Positions 30,966 to 32,132 of a stretch of DNA of 32,132 nt are shown here, piece by piece. Under the pieces are notes generated by a model. That model was not told the DNA's origin, made no database searches, and saw only the letters and a program-made list of their open reading frames with translations. Each line of letters begins with the position of its first letter. Position 1 is the first letter of the stretch. A program made the position numbers and the translations under genes. Source of the DNA: Clostridioides difficile CD160 (lineage in GTDB: Bacteria; Bacillota; Clostridia; Peptostreptococcales; Peptostreptococcaceae); assembly GCF_000449425.2 (NCBI RefSeq), contig NZ_AVHW01000071.1, forward strand, positions 1 to 32,132, given 5' to 3'.

Positions 30966-32093
30966 TTAATCATCCTCAATCCATTCAAAATTCTTAACTA
31001 TATCACGTTTTACATTCTTTTTATGAGCTGCATAAAGCTGAGTAGTTGTGACATTGTCATGGTCAAGTAAATTTTGAACATCGTATATAGAAAATCCTGT
31101 TTGTATTAGAGAAGTCGCAGCAGTTGCTCTTAATTTATGAGGGCTATATCCATTATCTCTAGTCGTATCTAGTGGAATAGATGTATATTTTTTTACTAGT
31201 GTTCTTATAGCTTTTGCTGTAAGTCTCTTATTTTGGAGTGATAAGAATAAAGCATCTTTTTCCTCATCATTTAATAAATCATCTCTTGTTCTTTCATTTT
31301 GCAAATAGTCTTTTATTACATGTTCACAAGTATGATTTATGGGCATTAAAACTTCTTTTCCACGTTTTCTATATATTTTAAATTCTCCTCTTGAAAAATT
31401 AAAAGATGATATATTAAGTTCTCTAAGCTCATTTAATCTAAGCCCATATGTAACAAACAAAGCCAAAATAGCTTTATCACGTAGTTTAGTTTTTCTCCAA
31501 TACACCTTTTCTTTTTCTGTAAGACCTTCACCAGTTTCTACTGATTCCAACATTTTAGCAACTTCATCTATTTCAAGACGCTTAATAGCATCTGGTTGAG
31601 GTTTTGGAAGTTTTATTGGATTAAACCCATCAGTTATATTATTATCTATTTGAGAGTTCCTGTATAAGAATTTAAATAGAGTAGAGATGGATGATTTTTT
31701 TCTTGCCAAAGCTCTATTATTATTTTCAAAAATTAATGTATTTTTTTCTGTATTTTTATAATATCTACTACAATAATCACCTAAGAATAAATTTATATCC
31801 CTTGATTTTATTGTATTAAAATCATCTTCTGTAATATCTTTTATACAATCTGCACTTGTTAATTCTTTGGTTTCAATCAAATAGGAACAGAAAAAATTTA
31901 TATCTTCTAAATAAGCAAGTCGTGTGGAAACTGCGACAGAGCCTTTTAAATATATAAAATAATCCTTCATAAATACAGGAAGTTTATTTTCCAAAAGTAG
32001 ACATTTTTCTATAAGTTCATTTTCCTTGATGACGATATTGTCAGGTTTATCTGATTTATTATGTACTTTTATAATTTTCTTATCATTATTCAA
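30966..32093 (-). CDS. Tyrosine recombinase, XerC/XerD-like
   Basis: Site-specific recombinase of the phage-integrase superfamily. The 375 residues comprise an N-terminal SAM-like core-binding domain (about 35-155) and a catalytic domain (about 170-370) with Arg in YGLRLNELREL, the HxxR motif in SPHKLRATAA, His in LLDHDNVTTTQ and the tyrosine nucleophile in TQLYAAH. Start is TTG 32093, with AGGAGG 7 bases upstream (32106-32101). It is longer than housekeeping XerC/D (about 300 aa) by an N-terminal extension. It is directly upstream of lexA on the same strand, with no mobile-element genes around it, so a resident recombinase is more likely than a phage integrase. Confidence 0.9.
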   Translation of the reverse strand: MNNDKKIIKVHNKSDKPDNIVIKENELIEKCLLLENKLPVFMKDYFIYLKGSVAVSTRLAYLEDINFFCSYLIETKELTSADCIKDITEDDFNTIKSRDINLFLGDYCSRYYKNTEKNTLIFENNNRALARKKSSISTLFKFLYRNSQIDNNITDGFNPIKLPKPQPDAIKRLEIDEVAKMLESVETGEGLTEKEKVYWRKTKLRDKAILALFVTYGLRLNELRELNISSFNFSRGEFKIYRKRGKEVLMPINHTCEHVIKDYLQNERTRDDLLNDEEKDALFLSLQNKRLTAKAIRTLVKKYTSIPLDTTRDNGYSPHKLRATAATSLIQTGFSIYDVQNLLDHDNVTTTQLYAAHKKNVKRDIVKNFEWIEDD

Positions 32094-32132
32094 AATTAAA
32101 CCTCCTAAAGTTAAAATATAAATCTTTTATAT

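Noticed and set aside
1-32132. CRISPR arrays, tRNA or rRNA genes
   Set aside because: No regularly spaced direct repeats and no recognisable tRNA or rRNA sequence were seen on either strand.

Overview
The window reads as a low-GC clostridial chromosome, most likely Clostridioides difficile or a close relative. The reasons are the strong A+T bias, AGGAGG ribosome sites, several TTG starts, and a Firmicutes-type ethanolamine utilisation (eut) locus with an EutV/EutW ANTAR two-component system. Species is inferred from protein resemblance, not from a search.

Layout. (1) 1-1563: a small unknown gene, then an ABC permease and the last ~58 codons of its ATPase gene, all on the minus strand. (2) 1558-25583: a 24,020 bp insertion bounded by two copies of TGCTTC. 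From left to right it carries a large serine recombinase, a 58-aa ORF that is a candidate excision factor, the complete eut operon (eutG, eutS, eutP, eutV, eutW, eutA, eutB, eutC, eutL, a tailed BMC protein, eutE, eutM, eutT, eutD/pduL, an unknown eut protein, eutN, a PduT-like shell protein, eutH, eutQ), and a MarR regulator / M20 amidohydrolase / AbgT transporter / PatB-type C-S lyase cassette. (3) 25578-26153: the first 192 codons of the same ABC ATPase gene. Joining the two host parts at the shared core restores an in-frame protein of about 250 residues, the normal length for the family. (4) 26154-32132: a MotA/OmpA-type (ZorA/ZorB-like) motor pair with no Zorya effectors, a gene-free stretch with stacked terminators, a secreted metallo-beta-lactamase lipoprotein, lexA with a LexA box, and a tyrosine recombinase.

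How it works together. Ethanolamine enters through EutH. Inside a shell built from EutS, EutL, EutM, EutN and two extra BMC proteins it is split by EutBC, with EutA and EutT keeping the adenosylcobalamin cofactor going. Acetaldehyde then goes to acetyl-CoA (EutE) and acetyl-phosphate (EutD), or to ethanol (EutG). EutW senses and EutV binds paired six-base-loop hairpins in the nascent RNA. Three such sites overlapping terminators are visible, before eutG, eutS and eutA. The right-hand cassette looks separately controlled by a perfect 16+16 bp inverted repeat over its promoter and a cre-like site.

The main discovery is the boundary evidence. The whole eut system appears to sit on a site-specific, potentially excisable serine-recombinase element that splits an ABC transporter gene, in the manner of the skin element in sigK. 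The ends reconstruct a 50 bp attP with 11 bp inverted arms.
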